From positions 2,170,001-2,234,000 of the forward strand of contig OZ244900.1 of assembly GCA_965221595.1 (NCBI GenBank): a stretch of DNA of 64,000 bases. Reading direction: 5' to 3'. How positions within the stretch are numbered: the first letter of the stretch is position 1; each line of letters begins with the position of its first letter. The notes under the pieces were generated by a model, which saw only the letters and a program-made list of their open reading frames with translations, was not told the origin of the DNA and did not search any database. The stretch comes from JAAXGX01 sp965221595. Its GTDB lineage: Bacteria > Acidobacteriota > Vicinamibacteria > Vicinamibacterales > UBA8438. Below, piece after piece: positions 6,268-14,690 of this stretch. A program made the position numbers and the translations under genes.

Positions 6268-9090
6268 GTTGCCACTCAGAGGGCTCGGCCCGCCGCGGAA
6301 GGTCAGCAGATAGTCACGGACCGCCTCGATCTGCCGGACTGCGTCCCCTTCGAACTGCGGATAGAAGGATCCGGGGTACTCGGTCCAGAACATGGGCATC
6401 CGCGTGCCGGGTTGAATGTCGAGCGGGGCCACCAGCCAATCGAGAATCCAGTCGGGTTGCAGCCGTTCCTGTGCCATCCGCAAGTCCGGCGCCAGATTGT
6501 CCGTCGGCTGATCTTCCGGAATCGTGTCCAGCACGTGACACTGCTGACAGCGCAGCAACTCGAACAGCTCCTCGCCCGTGCGGGTCACCTCCGGCGCCGG
6601 GACGGACTCATGGGTCCGGAACGGCCCAATCGACTCGGAGACGGCGGCGAAGTAGTCGAGCACCTGGTTCCAGTGCGCATCGTCGAGCCCGAACGTAGGC
6701 ATGCGCACGTCCAGCCAGGGTCGAATGGTAATGGGGCCCCGCAAGAATGCATACAGCCACTCGGGCTTGACCTTCGCACCCTCCGGCGTCAGCAGGGGCG
6801 GCGCCAGGCCCGGGTCGTCCACGAGCTCTCGGTAGTTGCCGCCGTCGGCCTCGATCTCGTGGCACGAGATGCAGTTGCGCCGCCGCACCAGGTTGCGGCC
6901 TTCCCGCAGCGCGTCGTTCCGCGCCGACCCCGGAACCTGCGACACAAGCGGCTGGACGTCGCTCTGGAAGCTCATGATCGCCGTCGCGAGCAGCGTCACC
7001 TCTTCCTCGCTGAAGCCGTAGTCCGGCATCCGGAGCTTCTCGAGCGGCTGCAGGACGCGGCTGCGGTCGAAGCTGCGCGGGTCGCGCAGCTTCTGCTTGA
7101 ACCAGTCGACCTTCGTGTGCGGAATCTCGTGCACGAACGCAAAGTCGAGGCGCGGCAGCAGCTTGCTGCCTTCCTCCGACAGCTCGATACCGATCGGCTG
7201 TGTCTCCTCGAAGCCCGCGATCTCGTGGCAGCTGTAGCAGCCGTAGCGCCCGATGGCGCGGCGGCCGAGCTCGAGCTGCCGCTCCTCGGGCGACATCGCG
7301 GCAACGGTCGCCCGGGCTTCGTCGGTGGGCACGATCGCCCGCAGATAATCGGTGAGGATCTCGCTCACATCGTCGGCGGTGTAGGCCGCCCGCGCGCCTT
7401 CCCCATCCGGGCCGTCGAGCGTGGCCAGGTACGCGGCGATGTCGCTGACCTCGCTGTCGGTGAGCCGCAGGTCGGGCATGTAGGTCTCTGGGCTGAAGTG
7501 CCGCGGATCGCGGACCCAGTCGTAGAGCCATTCAAACGATGTCTTGTTGCCGATGTTCTGCAACGGCTGGCCGAATGTCCGCCGGGGTCCGGCCTCGAGG
7601 CGGCTCTCGTCGCCTGTGACGTGACACGCGAGACAGCCGACCGACTCGACCAGTTCCTGCCCGCGCGCCGCGTCACCACGCCGCGGGAAGCGGACGGCGA
7701 AGCTGTGGTCGTCGGAGTTCGCGAACAGGTAGGCGACCACGGCGTCGATTTCGGCCTCGTTGCGAACCGCGTCGACGGGCTCGCTGGTGTTGCTGTTGTA
7801 CCAGATGCGCGGCATCCAGGTACTGGCCTTCATCGCGCGCGGCTCGCGAATCCAGCGCGCCACCCAGTCCGGTTCCAGCTTCGAAGCAATCTTCGTCAGA
7901 TTCGGACCCGGGCGGCGCTGCTCCTCGAAGCCGCGCGTCTTGTGGCAGGCATTGCATCCGGCCCGTTCGTACAGCCCGTAGGCCAGGCTCAACTTCGGCC
8001 CCTCGGGAATGAAGACCGTCTCGCGATGACACTTGGCGCACGATGCCTCGGTCATCTCGGTCGGCAGCATCGGATAGTCCCACAGGTGGGGCTCCTCCCA
8101 GCCGAAGTCGTGTTCCCAGGCGAGCGTCTGCGCCTCGCCGACGGGCGTATGCGCGGCATGCCGGAAGGTCAGCGACTGCCCCATTCCCTCGTGACAGACC
8201 GTGCAGCCGAAGCCCCCCACCGGGTGCGGCGACGCACTGCCGACGTAGGCATCGAGGTTCGAGTGGGTCCGAAACGGCTGCGGATACTCCTCGTACCCCT
8301 CGCGGTCGATCGCCAGATGGCACGTCGTGCAGCGATCCATCTTGGCGACCCGCGTGAAGTTCACGTCCTCGACGATCTGCGGTGTAATGACCTGGCGGAC
8401 CGTGATGGTGGGCGCCATGAAATCCAGCAGCGGCGCGTTCAGAATCAGGTCGTTCACCAGACTGGGCTGCAGGTCGGCCACCCGCGTCGCGAGCCGTTCC
8501 GTCTCGGAGGTCAATTCCCGCAGCTGGGTGTCGACCTCCACCGCCCGGTTCGTGAACACGCCGATCTGGCCGCGCAGCTCGTCACGCTGCGCCGTCAGGC
8601 GCTCGACTTCCAGGCCCAGATCGAGCCAGCGCTGGTACATCTCGTCGATCGGGGCGCGCTCGCCCGCAGCACGTTCGGGGTCGGCCTCCTGCAGCTCCTC
8701 GAACTCGTAGCGTTCCGCGTCGTAGACGGCCTTGGTCGACTGGAACTCCTGGTTCGCCAGGAACAGATCGGCCTCGATGTCCGCGAGCTGCGCCTGCAGC
8801 TCGTCGATCTGGTCCTGGCTGGCGGCTGCCTCCTGTTCCGCCTGCGCCAACTGGCCCTGCAGCTCCGCCACCTGCGCCGGGTCCACCTGGGCGGCGGCAG
8901 CGGCCAGGTTCGCCTGCGTCACCTCCATCTCGAGCTGGACGAAGCGGCGCTGGTAGTCCTTCCACTCGCGGTCGTAGTCGTCCCAGATCATCAGGATCGT
9001 CGTGACGAAAAGGAAGATGCTGGACGCGGCGAAGACCACGTTGAGAAAGTCGACGTTGTATGCGTGCCCGACAGACTTCTTGTCAGCCAT
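6265..9090 (-). CDS. Membrane-anchored octaheme cytochrome c of a Rieske/cytochrome b complex
   Basis: 941 residues. An N-terminal transmembrane helix (about residues 14-36) is followed by a long coiled coil (about 45-225, Gln/Glu/Ala-rich), then a heme-rich domain. Eight CxxCH motifs begin at residues 254, 296, 351, 379, 486, 618, 740 and 848. There is no cleavable signal, so the N-terminal helix is expected to tether the protein with the hemes outside the cytoplasm. It is the last gene of the leftward run HEAT-Rieske-cytb-cytb(C), starting 14 bp after the preceding stop, so it most likely replaces cytochrome c1/f as electron acceptor of the quinol-oxidising complex. The coiled coil may hold the heme domain away from the membrane. 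Confidence 0.88.
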   Translation of the reverse strand: MADKKSVGHAYNVDFLNVVFAASSIFLFVTTILMIWDDYDREWKDYQRRFVQLEMEVTQANLAAAAAQVDPAQVAELQGQLAQAEQEAAASQDQIDELQAQLADIEADLFLANQEFQSTKAVYDAERYEFEELQEADPERAAGERAPIDEMYQRWLDLGLEVERLTAQRDELRGQIGVFTNRAVEVDTQLRELTSETERLATRVADLQPSLVNDLILNAPLLDFMAPTITVRQVITPQIVEDVNFTRVAKMDRCTTCHLAIDREGYEEYPQPFRTHSNLDAYVGSASPHPVGGFGCTVCHEGMGQSLTFRHAAHTPVGEAQTLAWEHDFGWEEPHLWDYPMLPTEMTEASCAKCHRETVFIPEGPKLSLAYGLYERAGCNACHKTRGFEEQRRPGPNLTKIASKLEPDWVARWIREPRAMKASTWMPRIWYNSNTSEPVDAVRNEAEIDAVVAYLFANSDDHSFAVRFPRRGDAARGQELVESVGCLACHVTGDESRLEAGPRRTFGQPLQNIGNKTSFEWLYDWVRDPRHFSPETYMPDLRLTDSEVSDIAAYLATLDGPDGEGARAAYTADDVSEILTDYLRAIVPTDEARATVAAMSPEERQLELGRRAIGRYGCYSCHEIAGFEETQPIGIELSEEGSKLLPRLDFAFVHEIPHTKVDWFKQKLRDPRSFDRSRVLQPLEKLRMPDYGFSEEEVTLLATAIMSFQSDVQPLVSQVPGSARNDALREGRNLVRRRNCISCHEIEADGGNYRELVDDPGLAPPLLTPEGAKVKPEWLYAFLRGPITIRPWLDVRMPTFGLDDAHWNQVLDYFAAVSESIGPFRTHESVPAPEVTRTGEELFELLRCQQCHVLDTIPEDQPTDNLAPDLRMAQERLQPDWILDWLVAPLDIQPGTRMPMFWTEYPGSFYPQFEGDAVRQIEAVRDYLLTFRGGPSPLSGN

Positions 9091-9104
9091 CTACTCTGTG
9101 CTCG

Positions 9105-10178
9105 CTATATGTTGAAGAAAAACTCCGGTATCGACACGACATACTTCAGATTGAACACCCACCGGGTCAGCATCTTGACGGGCAGCGACAGCATCATCAG
9201 CAGCAGCACCGCCGTCACGTAGAAGCGCGTCGCGCCCAGCAGATCGTAGTACCGCCTGAACACCCTCGCCATGAGCGGCGGCAGGGCGGCGACGTAGATC
9301 AGCGTGAGCACGATGCCGAAGAACTCGCGCACGAACCAGTTGTCCGGCAGCGGCTGCCCCAGCAGGCGGACCCAGATGAAGTCGGAGAGCTGCACGTTGG
9401 TGAGCGGCTCGAGCTTGTGGATGTCCCAGTACTCGAACGGCCCGAAGAAGTTCCAGTTCGGCCCCCGCAGGAACGTGCCGAGCACGATGAGCGACGACCA
9501 CAGCACGAGGAAGCCGAACAGGAAGATCGTGATCTCGGCCTTCCGCTCACGGAACGTGTAGTAGCCGTTGCCCTTCGGGTTCGTGTCCACGTAGGGAATG
9601 GCCATCAGACCCACGATGATCAGGCTCGGCAGTACGACGCCGGCCAGCCAGGGGTCGAAATAGACCAGCATCTCCTGCAGCCCGAGGAAGTACCACGGCG
9701 CCTTCGACGGGTTCGGGGTGTTCGCCGGGTTGGCCGGCTGCTCGAGCGGAGCCTCCAGGCCGACCGACCAGACGACCAGAATCGCCGTGCAGAGAATCAG
9801 GGCGATCAGCTCCGTGTACACGAGGTCGGGCCAGACCCAGACGCGGTCCGACTCCTCCTTCTCGATGGGGTCGTCCCCGGCGGCCATCCGCTGGTCGTTT
9901 CGCACACCCTCGCGAATCGCGTACCACGTGAAGAAGATCACCAGGAAGATGAGCGCCACGATGGGTACGTTGTCCGGCTTGACGACAATCAGGCGGAAGT
10001 TCTCGTCGAACAGGCCGAACGTGAAGAAAACCGCCAGAAAGCCCATCATGCCGTAGCCCACGGCATTCTTCGAGAAGGTCTCCCGCTTCCAGACGATGAG
10101 CACCAGGGCTATCACCGACAGGATGAAGAACAGCCGGGGATCCGCAAACAGATTGACGAAGCCTTTGATCGCGTCCAT
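9105..10178 (-). CDS. Cytochrome b C-terminal domain protein (subunit IV-like)
   Basis: 357 residues, strongly hydrophobic with about eight predicted helices. It carries the Qo-site loop as SKAPWYFLGLQEML rather than the mitochondrial PEWYF; this APWYF variant is known from several split bacterial cytochrome b proteins. Two helices precede the canonical cytochrome b C-terminal region, longer than plastid subunit IV. It sits between the heme-binding cytochrome b half (24 bp upstream) and the octaheme cytochrome gene, so it should form the quinol oxidation site in the inner membrane. Confidence 0.9.
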   Translation of the reverse strand: MDAIKGFVNLFADPRLFFILSVIALVLIVWKRETFSKNAVGYGMMGFLAVFFTFGLFDENFRLIVVKPDNVPIVALIFLVIFFTWYAIREGVRNDQRMAAGDDPIEKEESDRVWVWPDLVYTELIALILCTAILVVWSVGLEAPLEQPANPANTPNPSKAPWYFLGLQEMLVYFDPWLAGVVLPSLIIVGLMAIPYVDTNPKGNGYYTFRERKAEITIFLFGFLVLWSSLIVLGTFLRGPNWNFFGPFEYWDIHKLEPLTNVQLSDFIWVRLLGQPLPDNWFVREFFGIVLTLIYVAALPPLMARVFRRYYDLLGATRFYVTAVLLLMMLSLPVKMLTRWVFNLKYVVSIPEFFFNI

Positions 10179-10202
10179 GACGTCCCTTGCCGCCGGTGGC
10201 CG

Positions 10203-11018
10203 CTAGAGCGGACCGGAAATACCGCCGTCCTTCCGGACCCGCCAGAAATGAACGGCCATGAGAAACCCGATGACGAGCGGCAGCCCGACGCAGTGCAGCA
10301 CGTAGAAGCGCAGGAGCGCGCCCTCGCCGACGAAGGTGCCGCCGAGCAGCGCGAACCGGGCGTCGTCGGCCGCATGAATCAACTGGACGTCCCCGAGCGC
10401 GAGCAGGGCGGCGCCCGGCCCCTCGTGGCCGAGGAACGGGGTCGCACGCGCCATGTTCGAGCCCACCGTGATGGCCCAGATCGCGAGCTGATCCCAGGGC
10501 AGCAGGTAGCCGGTGAACGACAGCAGCAGCGTCAGAACGAGCATGATGACCCCGATGTTCCAGTTGAACTCACGAGGCGGCTTGTACGAGCCGGTCATGA
10601 ACACGCGGAACATGTGCAGCCAGACCGTGATGACCATCGCGTGCGCGCCCCAGCGGTGCATCTCGCGCATGATGCCCAGCGGCACATGCTCGCGCAGGCC
10701 GACGATGTCGGAGTAGGCGTACTCCAGCGTCGGCCGGTAGTAGAACATCAGCAGCAGTCCCGTGAACGTCAGCACCAGGAACAGGAAGAAGCTCAGCCCC
10801 CCCATGCACCAGGTGTAGCGCAGCCGGACGCCGTGCTTCTTGAGGCGCACCGGATGCAGATGCAGGAAGACGTTCGACAACATCACGAGCACGCGATTGC
10901 GATCGTTGATGGGCGCGTTGTGTCGGAAGATCGACGTCCAGATCTGCGTCGCGGTCAGCCAGTTCCAGGCGCGGACGAGCGCGCCCTCCTTCGGCTTGAT
11001 CGTCTCGGTTCGGGCCAT
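10203..11018 (-). CDS. Cytochrome b, N-terminal heme-binding half
   Basis: 271 residues from ATG 11018, which lies 8 bp after the Rieske stop codon; a longer reading frame would overlap the Rieske gene and is less likely. Four hydrophobic helices are visible. The two heme-ligand pairs can be seen: the first His of each pair in MHRWGAHAMVITVWLHMF, and the second pair in VLHCVGLPLVIGFLMAVHFW. FTGYLLPWDQLAIWA is the conserved segment at the Q-site helix. It would carry hemes bL and bH. Cotranscribed with Rieske, cytochrome b C-half and octaheme cytochrome. Confidence 0.92.
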   Translation of the reverse strand: MARTETIKPKEGALVRAWNWLTATQIWTSIFRHNAPINDRNRVLVMLSNVFLHLHPVRLKKHGVRLRYTWCMGGLSFFLFLVLTFTGLLLMFYYRPTLEYAYSDIVGLREHVPLGIMREMHRWGAHAMVITVWLHMFRVFMTGSYKPPREFNWNIGVIMLVLTLLLSFTGYLLPWDQLAIWAITVGSNMARATPFLGHEGPGAALLALGDVQLIHAADDARFALLGGTFVGEGALLRFYVLHCVGLPLVIGFLMAVHFWRVRKDGGISGPL

Positions 11019-11026
11019 AGCGTCGT

Positions 11027-11671
11027 CTACACCTCGAGAAACGACTCGGGATCCGTCCACTGCCCGAGTTCACTCTGAAACTTCCGGCTCTTGTCGACCA
11101 GTATCTGACCGTCCTCGGCCAGGACGATGCGTGCGCGCTCCAGCGGCCGTGGCGCCGGACCCTCGAAGTTGACGCCGGTCGGCCGGAACCCGCTGCCGTG
11201 GCACGGGCATTTGAACTTGTTCTCCGCCGACAGCCAGTTCGGCGTGCATCCGAGATGGGTGCAGATCGAGAACAGCGCGTAGAAGCCCGAGGATTCGTGG
11301 ACGATGTCGAACGGCGTGCGGATGATCCAGATACCGAAGCGGTCCTTCCAGCGCTCGTCGACGCCGTCGGCATACTCGTCCGGGAAGCCGATCGTGAACT
11401 GCTGCGGCGGCTCGTTGAGCACGTTGGGAAACATGAAGCGCCCCGTTGCCGCCAGGCAGCCAGCGGTCGCCGCCGTGAACGCCCCCCAGGACAGTCCGAG
11501 CCAGCCCCGACGCGACATCAACGGCGAGGTGTCGTCCGCCGCCCGCGACGGCTTGGCCGACGCCCTGGCTGCGGCGGCGCTGGTCGTCCTGCGCGCCAGC
11601 GCTGGCTGCGGCGGCGCCGGCGCTGTCGGCCCGTCCGCGGGGGTTGCTTGGGGTTTCTGCTCGTCAGCCAT
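11027..11671 (-). CDS. petA: Rieske iron-sulfur protein
   Basis: 214 residues. The 2Fe-2S ligand motifs CTHLGC and CPCHGSGF are intact. Ahead of them is a Tat-type signal-anchor (SRRGWLGLSWGAFTAATAG, about residues 53-71) preceded by an unusual Ala/Pro/Thr-rich cytoplasmic tail of about 50 residues. The protein would be membrane-tethered with its cluster on the periplasmic side, passing electrons from quinol to the octaheme cytochrome. It sits second in the operon, between the HEAT protein and cytochrome b. Confidence 0.94.
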   Translation of the reverse strand: MADEQKPQATPADGPTAPAPPQPALARRTTSAAAARASAKPSRAADDTSPLMSRRGWLGLSWGAFTAATAGCLAATGRFMFPNVLNEPPQQFTIGFPDEYADGVDERWKDRFGIWIIRTPFDIVHESSGFYALFSICTHLGCTPNWLSAENKFKCPCHGSGFRPTGVNFEGPAPRPLERARIVLAEDGQILVDKSRKFQSELGQWTDPESFLEV

Positions 11672-11701
11672 TTCGGTCGTCGTCCTCCAGCACGCGGTGT
11701 C

Positions 11702-12637
11702 TCAACCGTGGTTTCCTGCTGCACTGCCGTCCGCCACCGCCGGATCGAGCAGTTCGAGCGTGCGCAGCGCCACCTCGCGCACGCGCAGGCTCGCATCGCT
11801 GCGGCTCAGCTCGGCCACCCGGTCGTGAAGCTGCGATGCCTTGAGTGCTCCGACGGCCTGCAGCCCGCTGATCATGACCTCGGCGACCGGATCCGCGCCG
11901 CCGTCCGGGCTGGACGCGCGGTCGATGTTGCGCTGCAGATAGTCGCGATCCAGCATCCTGCCGAGTACCCGCAGCCCATCGCTCCGGCCGTGGCGCGCCA
12001 GGGCCACGGCGGCGTTCCACTGTACGTCGGGCACGGCGTCGTCCAGCGCGTTGCGGAGCGTGGCGGCACGCTCGTCGGCCGGCAGCACGCCGAGTGCATA
12101 CACCGTCATCTTCCGAACACCCGCGTCCTCTGAAAGGTACATGGCCTCGATCTCGTCGACCACCGACGGGTCGCCAATCGACGCCAGAGCCCAGATGACG
12201 CTGATGCGGGTCTCCGAATCGGGATCTTCCAGTGCCTCGACCAGCGTCTCGAGTGCGCCGGGGGGCTGCGTCCGCAGCCGACCCACGGCGAGTGCCAGAT
12301 AGCGGCGCACCCGGGGGTCGTCACCAACCGAATCGGCAAAGGCCTGCACGACCGCCGGACCGAGATCCGGATGCCGGTCCTCGATCCCGGGCGTATCCAA
12401 CAACCGCGACAGCTCGTACGCTGCCGGCCAACGGCGATCCCGCCCGCCGACCCGCACGTCGTTGAGAAACTCCTCGGGCGTTCGCGCGTCGGTTACGAGC
12501 ATGCGGAATCCGCCGTAGATGAACACGACCGCGGCTACGACGGCCAGCGGGATCAGGAAGAACTGAACGGCAAGCGCGGGCGCCTTGGCAAGCGGACCGC
12601 GGGCGGGCGCAGCTTCGCGCTCGTCGAGCTCGTTCAT
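11702..12637 (-). CDS. Membrane-anchored HEAT-repeat protein of the respiratory operon
   Basis: 311 residues. One transmembrane helix (about 22-44) is followed by a soluble alpha-solenoid with repeated units such as DPDSETRISVIWALASIGDPSVVDEI and DAGVRKMTVYALG, typical of HEAT/PBS-lyase-type repeats. No catalytic motif is seen. It is the first gene of the operon and directly precedes the Rieske gene (30 bp gap), so an assembly or scaffold role for the quinol-oxidising complex is a reasonable inference, not shown by the sequence. Confidence 0.78.
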   Translation of the reverse strand: MNELDEREAAPARGPLAKAPALAVQFFLIPLAVVAAVVFIYGGFRMLVTDARTPEEFLNDVRVGGRDRRWPAAYELSRLLDTPGIEDRHPDLGPAVVQAFADSVGDDPRVRRYLALAVGRLRTQPPGALETLVEALEDPDSETRISVIWALASIGDPSVVDEIEAMYLSEDAGVRKMTVYALGVLPADERAATLRNALDDAVPDVQWNAAVALARHGRSDGLRVLGRMLDRDYLQRNIDRASSPDGGADPVAEVMISGLQAVGALKASQLHDRVAELSRSDASLRVREVALRTLELLDPAVADGSAAGNHG

Positions 12638-12698
12638 CGGGTGTCGGCTATCCGCGCGACTGAGGATGTGGAGGCCGGGTGCGTGCCCTCCGAGTTCC

Positions 12699-12728
12699 AG
12701 CGTACTACGGTGTCCGAATGCCGGTCAA
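12699..12728 (-). promoter_or_regulatory. Candidate sigma-70 promoter for the respiratory operon
   Basis: On the minus strand, TTGACC (12728-12723) is followed after 18 bp by TACGCT (12704-12699). Transcription would start near 12692, giving a leader of about 55 nt before the HEAT gene ATG at 12637. No clear Shine-Dalgarno is visible in that leader. Prediction from sequence only. Confidence 0.45.
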
Positions 12729-12772
12729 GGCAGCCGCTTCCCGACCTGGTCATCTCGATTCTCCGGGCAACC

Positions 12773-12943
12773 CCGGCCAGAGCCACGCTGCCTTCGACGG
12801 GCGATGCTTCCCGCGAGGAACGGGGCTGCCCATCCTCGGCAGGATCGAAAGTGGTCAACATATCCCCCGTCACGCCTGGCTCCCGCCGGGAGCGGCATTC
12901 AACCGCGTCTCGGTGTGACGCGGAGTTCCACCACGGGCCACTA
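12773..12943. repeat. Dispersed inverted-repeat element, copy 3 (long form, degraded left arm)
   Basis: The core GCCTTCGACGGGCGATGC (from 12790), then TTCCCGCG and an ACGGGGCTG block, match copy 1 in order. The right end GTGTGACGCGGAGTTCCACCACGGGCC matches the copy 1 right end, and its last bases touch the TAG stop (CTA 12941-12943) of the leftward DUF2905 gene. The left arm has drifted (CCAGAGCCACG). It fills most of the 303-bp space between this gene and the HEAT gene; the rest holds the operon promoter. Confidence 0.65.
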
Positions 12944-13135
12944 CCGCCTCACGAGCAGCGTGACGAGCGAGAGGACCACGCTGGCGAGAATGCACGTTGC
13001 GATCGGCACGTAAATCGTCGTCCCCGCCCTCCGGTACACAATGTCGCCCGGCAGGCGACCGAGCGGCACACCGACCATCACCAGCGCACCGGCCCCGGCC
13101 AGCAGCAGACCGACGAGCAGCAGCGTCTTCCCCAC
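12941..13135 (-). CDS. DUF2905 family small membrane protein
   Basis: 64 residues with two hydrophobic helices (about 4-22 and 42-61) joined by GVPLGRLPGDIVYRRAGTTI. The G-R-L-P-G-D-I block followed by a Y-x-P-I turn is the DUF2905 signature. Function is unknown in the family. It is the last gene of the TCA operon, 13 bp beyond ndk, and its stop codon abuts element copy 3. Confidence 0.8.
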   Translation of the reverse strand: MGKTLLLVGLLLAGAGALVMVGVPLGRLPGDIVYRRAGTTIYVPIATCILASVVLSLVTLLVRR

Positions 13136-13148
13136 CCCGGTGAGCCGT

Positions 13149-13568
13149 CTACCCGCGGTCGGATGCCGAACCGGGAAAAAAGTAGTTCAACTCGAATGCC
13201 GCCGTCTCGAGCGCATCCGACCCGTGCGTCGCGTTCTGCTCGATCGTACGCCCGAACTCCCGCCGCAGCGTTCCACGCTCGGCTTGCGCCGGATCCGTCG
13301 CTCCCATCAGCCGCCGCCAGCGCGCGATGCAGTCGGGCGCCTCGAGCGCGAGCAGCACGAGCGGGCCGGACGACATGAAGCTGGTCAGGCTATCGAAGAA
13401 CGGCCTGTCACGGTGCACGGCGTAGAACCCCTCGGCTTCCGACTTCGTCAGCTGCGCGAGCCGCATCGCCCTGATACGCAGCTCCGCCCCCTCGATGCGA
13501 TGGATGATCGCACCGACGAGCTGACGCTCGACCGCGTCGGGTTTGATGATGGCCAGCGTTCGTTGCAT
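13149..13568 (-). CDS. ndk: Nucleoside diphosphate kinase
   Basis: 139 residues, the usual size. It begins MQRTLAIIKPDAVERQLVG and carries the phospho-His active site in NATHGSDA near residue 116, with the SGPLVLLAL strand before it. It transfers the gamma phosphate of ATP to other NDPs. In this operon it follows the 2-oxoacid oxidoreductase and succinyl-CoA synthetase genes, so it would use or balance the NTP made by SucCD. The C-terminus ELNYFFPGSA differs slightly from the common EIALWF ending. Confidence 0.95.
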   Translation of the reverse strand: MQRTLAIIKPDAVERQLVGAIIHRIEGAELRIRAMRLAQLTKSEAEGFYAVHRDRPFFDSLTSFMSSGPLVLLALEAPDCIARWRRLMGATDPAQAERGTLRREFGRTIEQNATHGSDALETAAFELNYFFPGSASDRG

Positions 13569-13622
13569 GGCGATGCAATACTCCTCGCCCGTCGGACGTC
13601 GCGTTGGGCCTCGACCCGGCTC

Positions 13623-14669
13623 CTACCGCAGCGACTCCATGATCTCGGCAAGCACGGCCTTCGGCGGCCTGGTACGCTCCTGTGCAAGCTGCGCGAGCGG
13701 CTCGTCCACGAGATTGAGCATGGTCAGGAAATCGTCGCGGTCCGGCTCGACATAGATGACTCCGGTGGCGAACTCGCCGCGGCGCCGCGTCTCGTGCAGG
13801 ACGCGCAGGGCCTGCAGCCGGTCGAGCGGATCGTACTCCTCGTCGACCTTCGTGAGATACAGCGTCGATCCATCGTGCAGCGGTACGGCCTGCGTCGTGC
13901 CCGGCTCGTAGTCGACGGAGATGTCCTCGAAGAACGGCACGAAGCTGATGGCCTCGAGCGGGTCCTCATGCGCCTTGGCGTAGGCGTAGCTCTTCGTGGA
14001 GCCCTCGTGATCGTTGAAAGTGACGCATGGCGAGAGGACGTCGATCATGGCCGTTCCGCGGTGAGCCAGCGCGGCCTTCAGAATCGCCATGAGCTGCTTC
14101 TTGTCACCCGAGAACGAGCGCGCGACGAACGTCGCCCCCAGCTCCACTGCCAGGGCGCAGGTGTCGATCGGCGGCAGGTCGTTGACCACGCCCGTCTTGA
14201 GCGTCGAACCCAGATCGGCCGTCGGCGAGAACTGGCCCTTCGTGAGACCGTAACACCCGTTGTCCTCGATGATGTAGATGATCGGCAGGTTGCGCCGCAT
14301 CAGGTGCACGAACTGGCCGATGCCGATGGCCCCGGTGTCGCCGTCGCCGCTCACGCCGAGCGCAATCAGCTTGCGGTTTGCCAGGAGAGCGCCCGTGCCC
14401 ACGGAAGGCATCCGGCCGTGCACGGCATTGAACCCGTGCGCCGAACCGAGAAAATAGGCCGGGCTCTTGCTGGAACAACCGATGCCGGACAGCTTCACGA
14501 CCCGGCTCGGATCGACCCCCATCTCGTAGCAGGCGCCGATGATTCGCTCCGAAATCGCGTTGTGGCCGCAGCCCGCGCACAAGGTCGTCTTCGTGCCCCG
14601 GTACTCCTTCGATACGAGCCCGATCCTGTTGACGTTCTTTCGCGGTTCCGGTGGTGCGACGCTCGCCAC
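13623..14669 (-). CDS. korB: 2-oxoglutarate/2-oxoacid:ferredoxin oxidoreductase, beta subunit
   Basis: 348 residues. TPP-binding features are visible: CAGCGHNAISERI near the N-terminus, IGCSSK, HGRMPSVGTGA and GDGDTGAIGIGQFVHLMRRN. With KorA it decarboxylates a 2-oxoacid to the acyl-CoA and reduces ferredoxin. Position beside sucCD and mdh argues for 2-oxoglutarate, making this a ferredoxin-linked TCA step in place of the 2-oxoglutarate dehydrogenase complex. No ferredoxin subunit gene is adjacent, and the CxxC ligands visible may hold one 4Fe-4S cluster. Confidence 0.92.
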   Translation of the reverse strand: MASVAPPEPRKNVNRIGLVSKEYRGTKTTLCAGCGHNAISERIIGACYEMGVDPSRVVKLSGIGCSSKSPAYFLGSAHGFNAVHGRMPSVGTGALLANRKLIALGVSGDGDTGAIGIGQFVHLMRRNLPIIYIIEDNGCYGLTKGQFSPTADLGSTLKTGVVNDLPPIDTCALAVELGATFVARSFSGDKKQLMAILKAALAHRGTAMIDVLSPCVTFNDHEGSTKSYAYAKAHEDPLEAISFVPFFEDISVDYEPGTTQAVPLHDGSTLYLTKVDEEYDPLDRLQALRVLHETRRRGEFATGVIYVEPDRDDFLTMLNLVDEPLAQLAQERTRPPKAVLAEIMESLR

Positions 14670-14690
14670 GGTATCTTCCCTCCGAATGCC

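Noticed and set aside
5848..9222. A plus-strand open frame of about 1100 codons opposite the isomerase and octaheme cytochrome genes
   Set aside because: Same GC-bias shadow; the minus-strand frame has eight CxxCH motifs and clear PGI motifs, while the plus frame has none.
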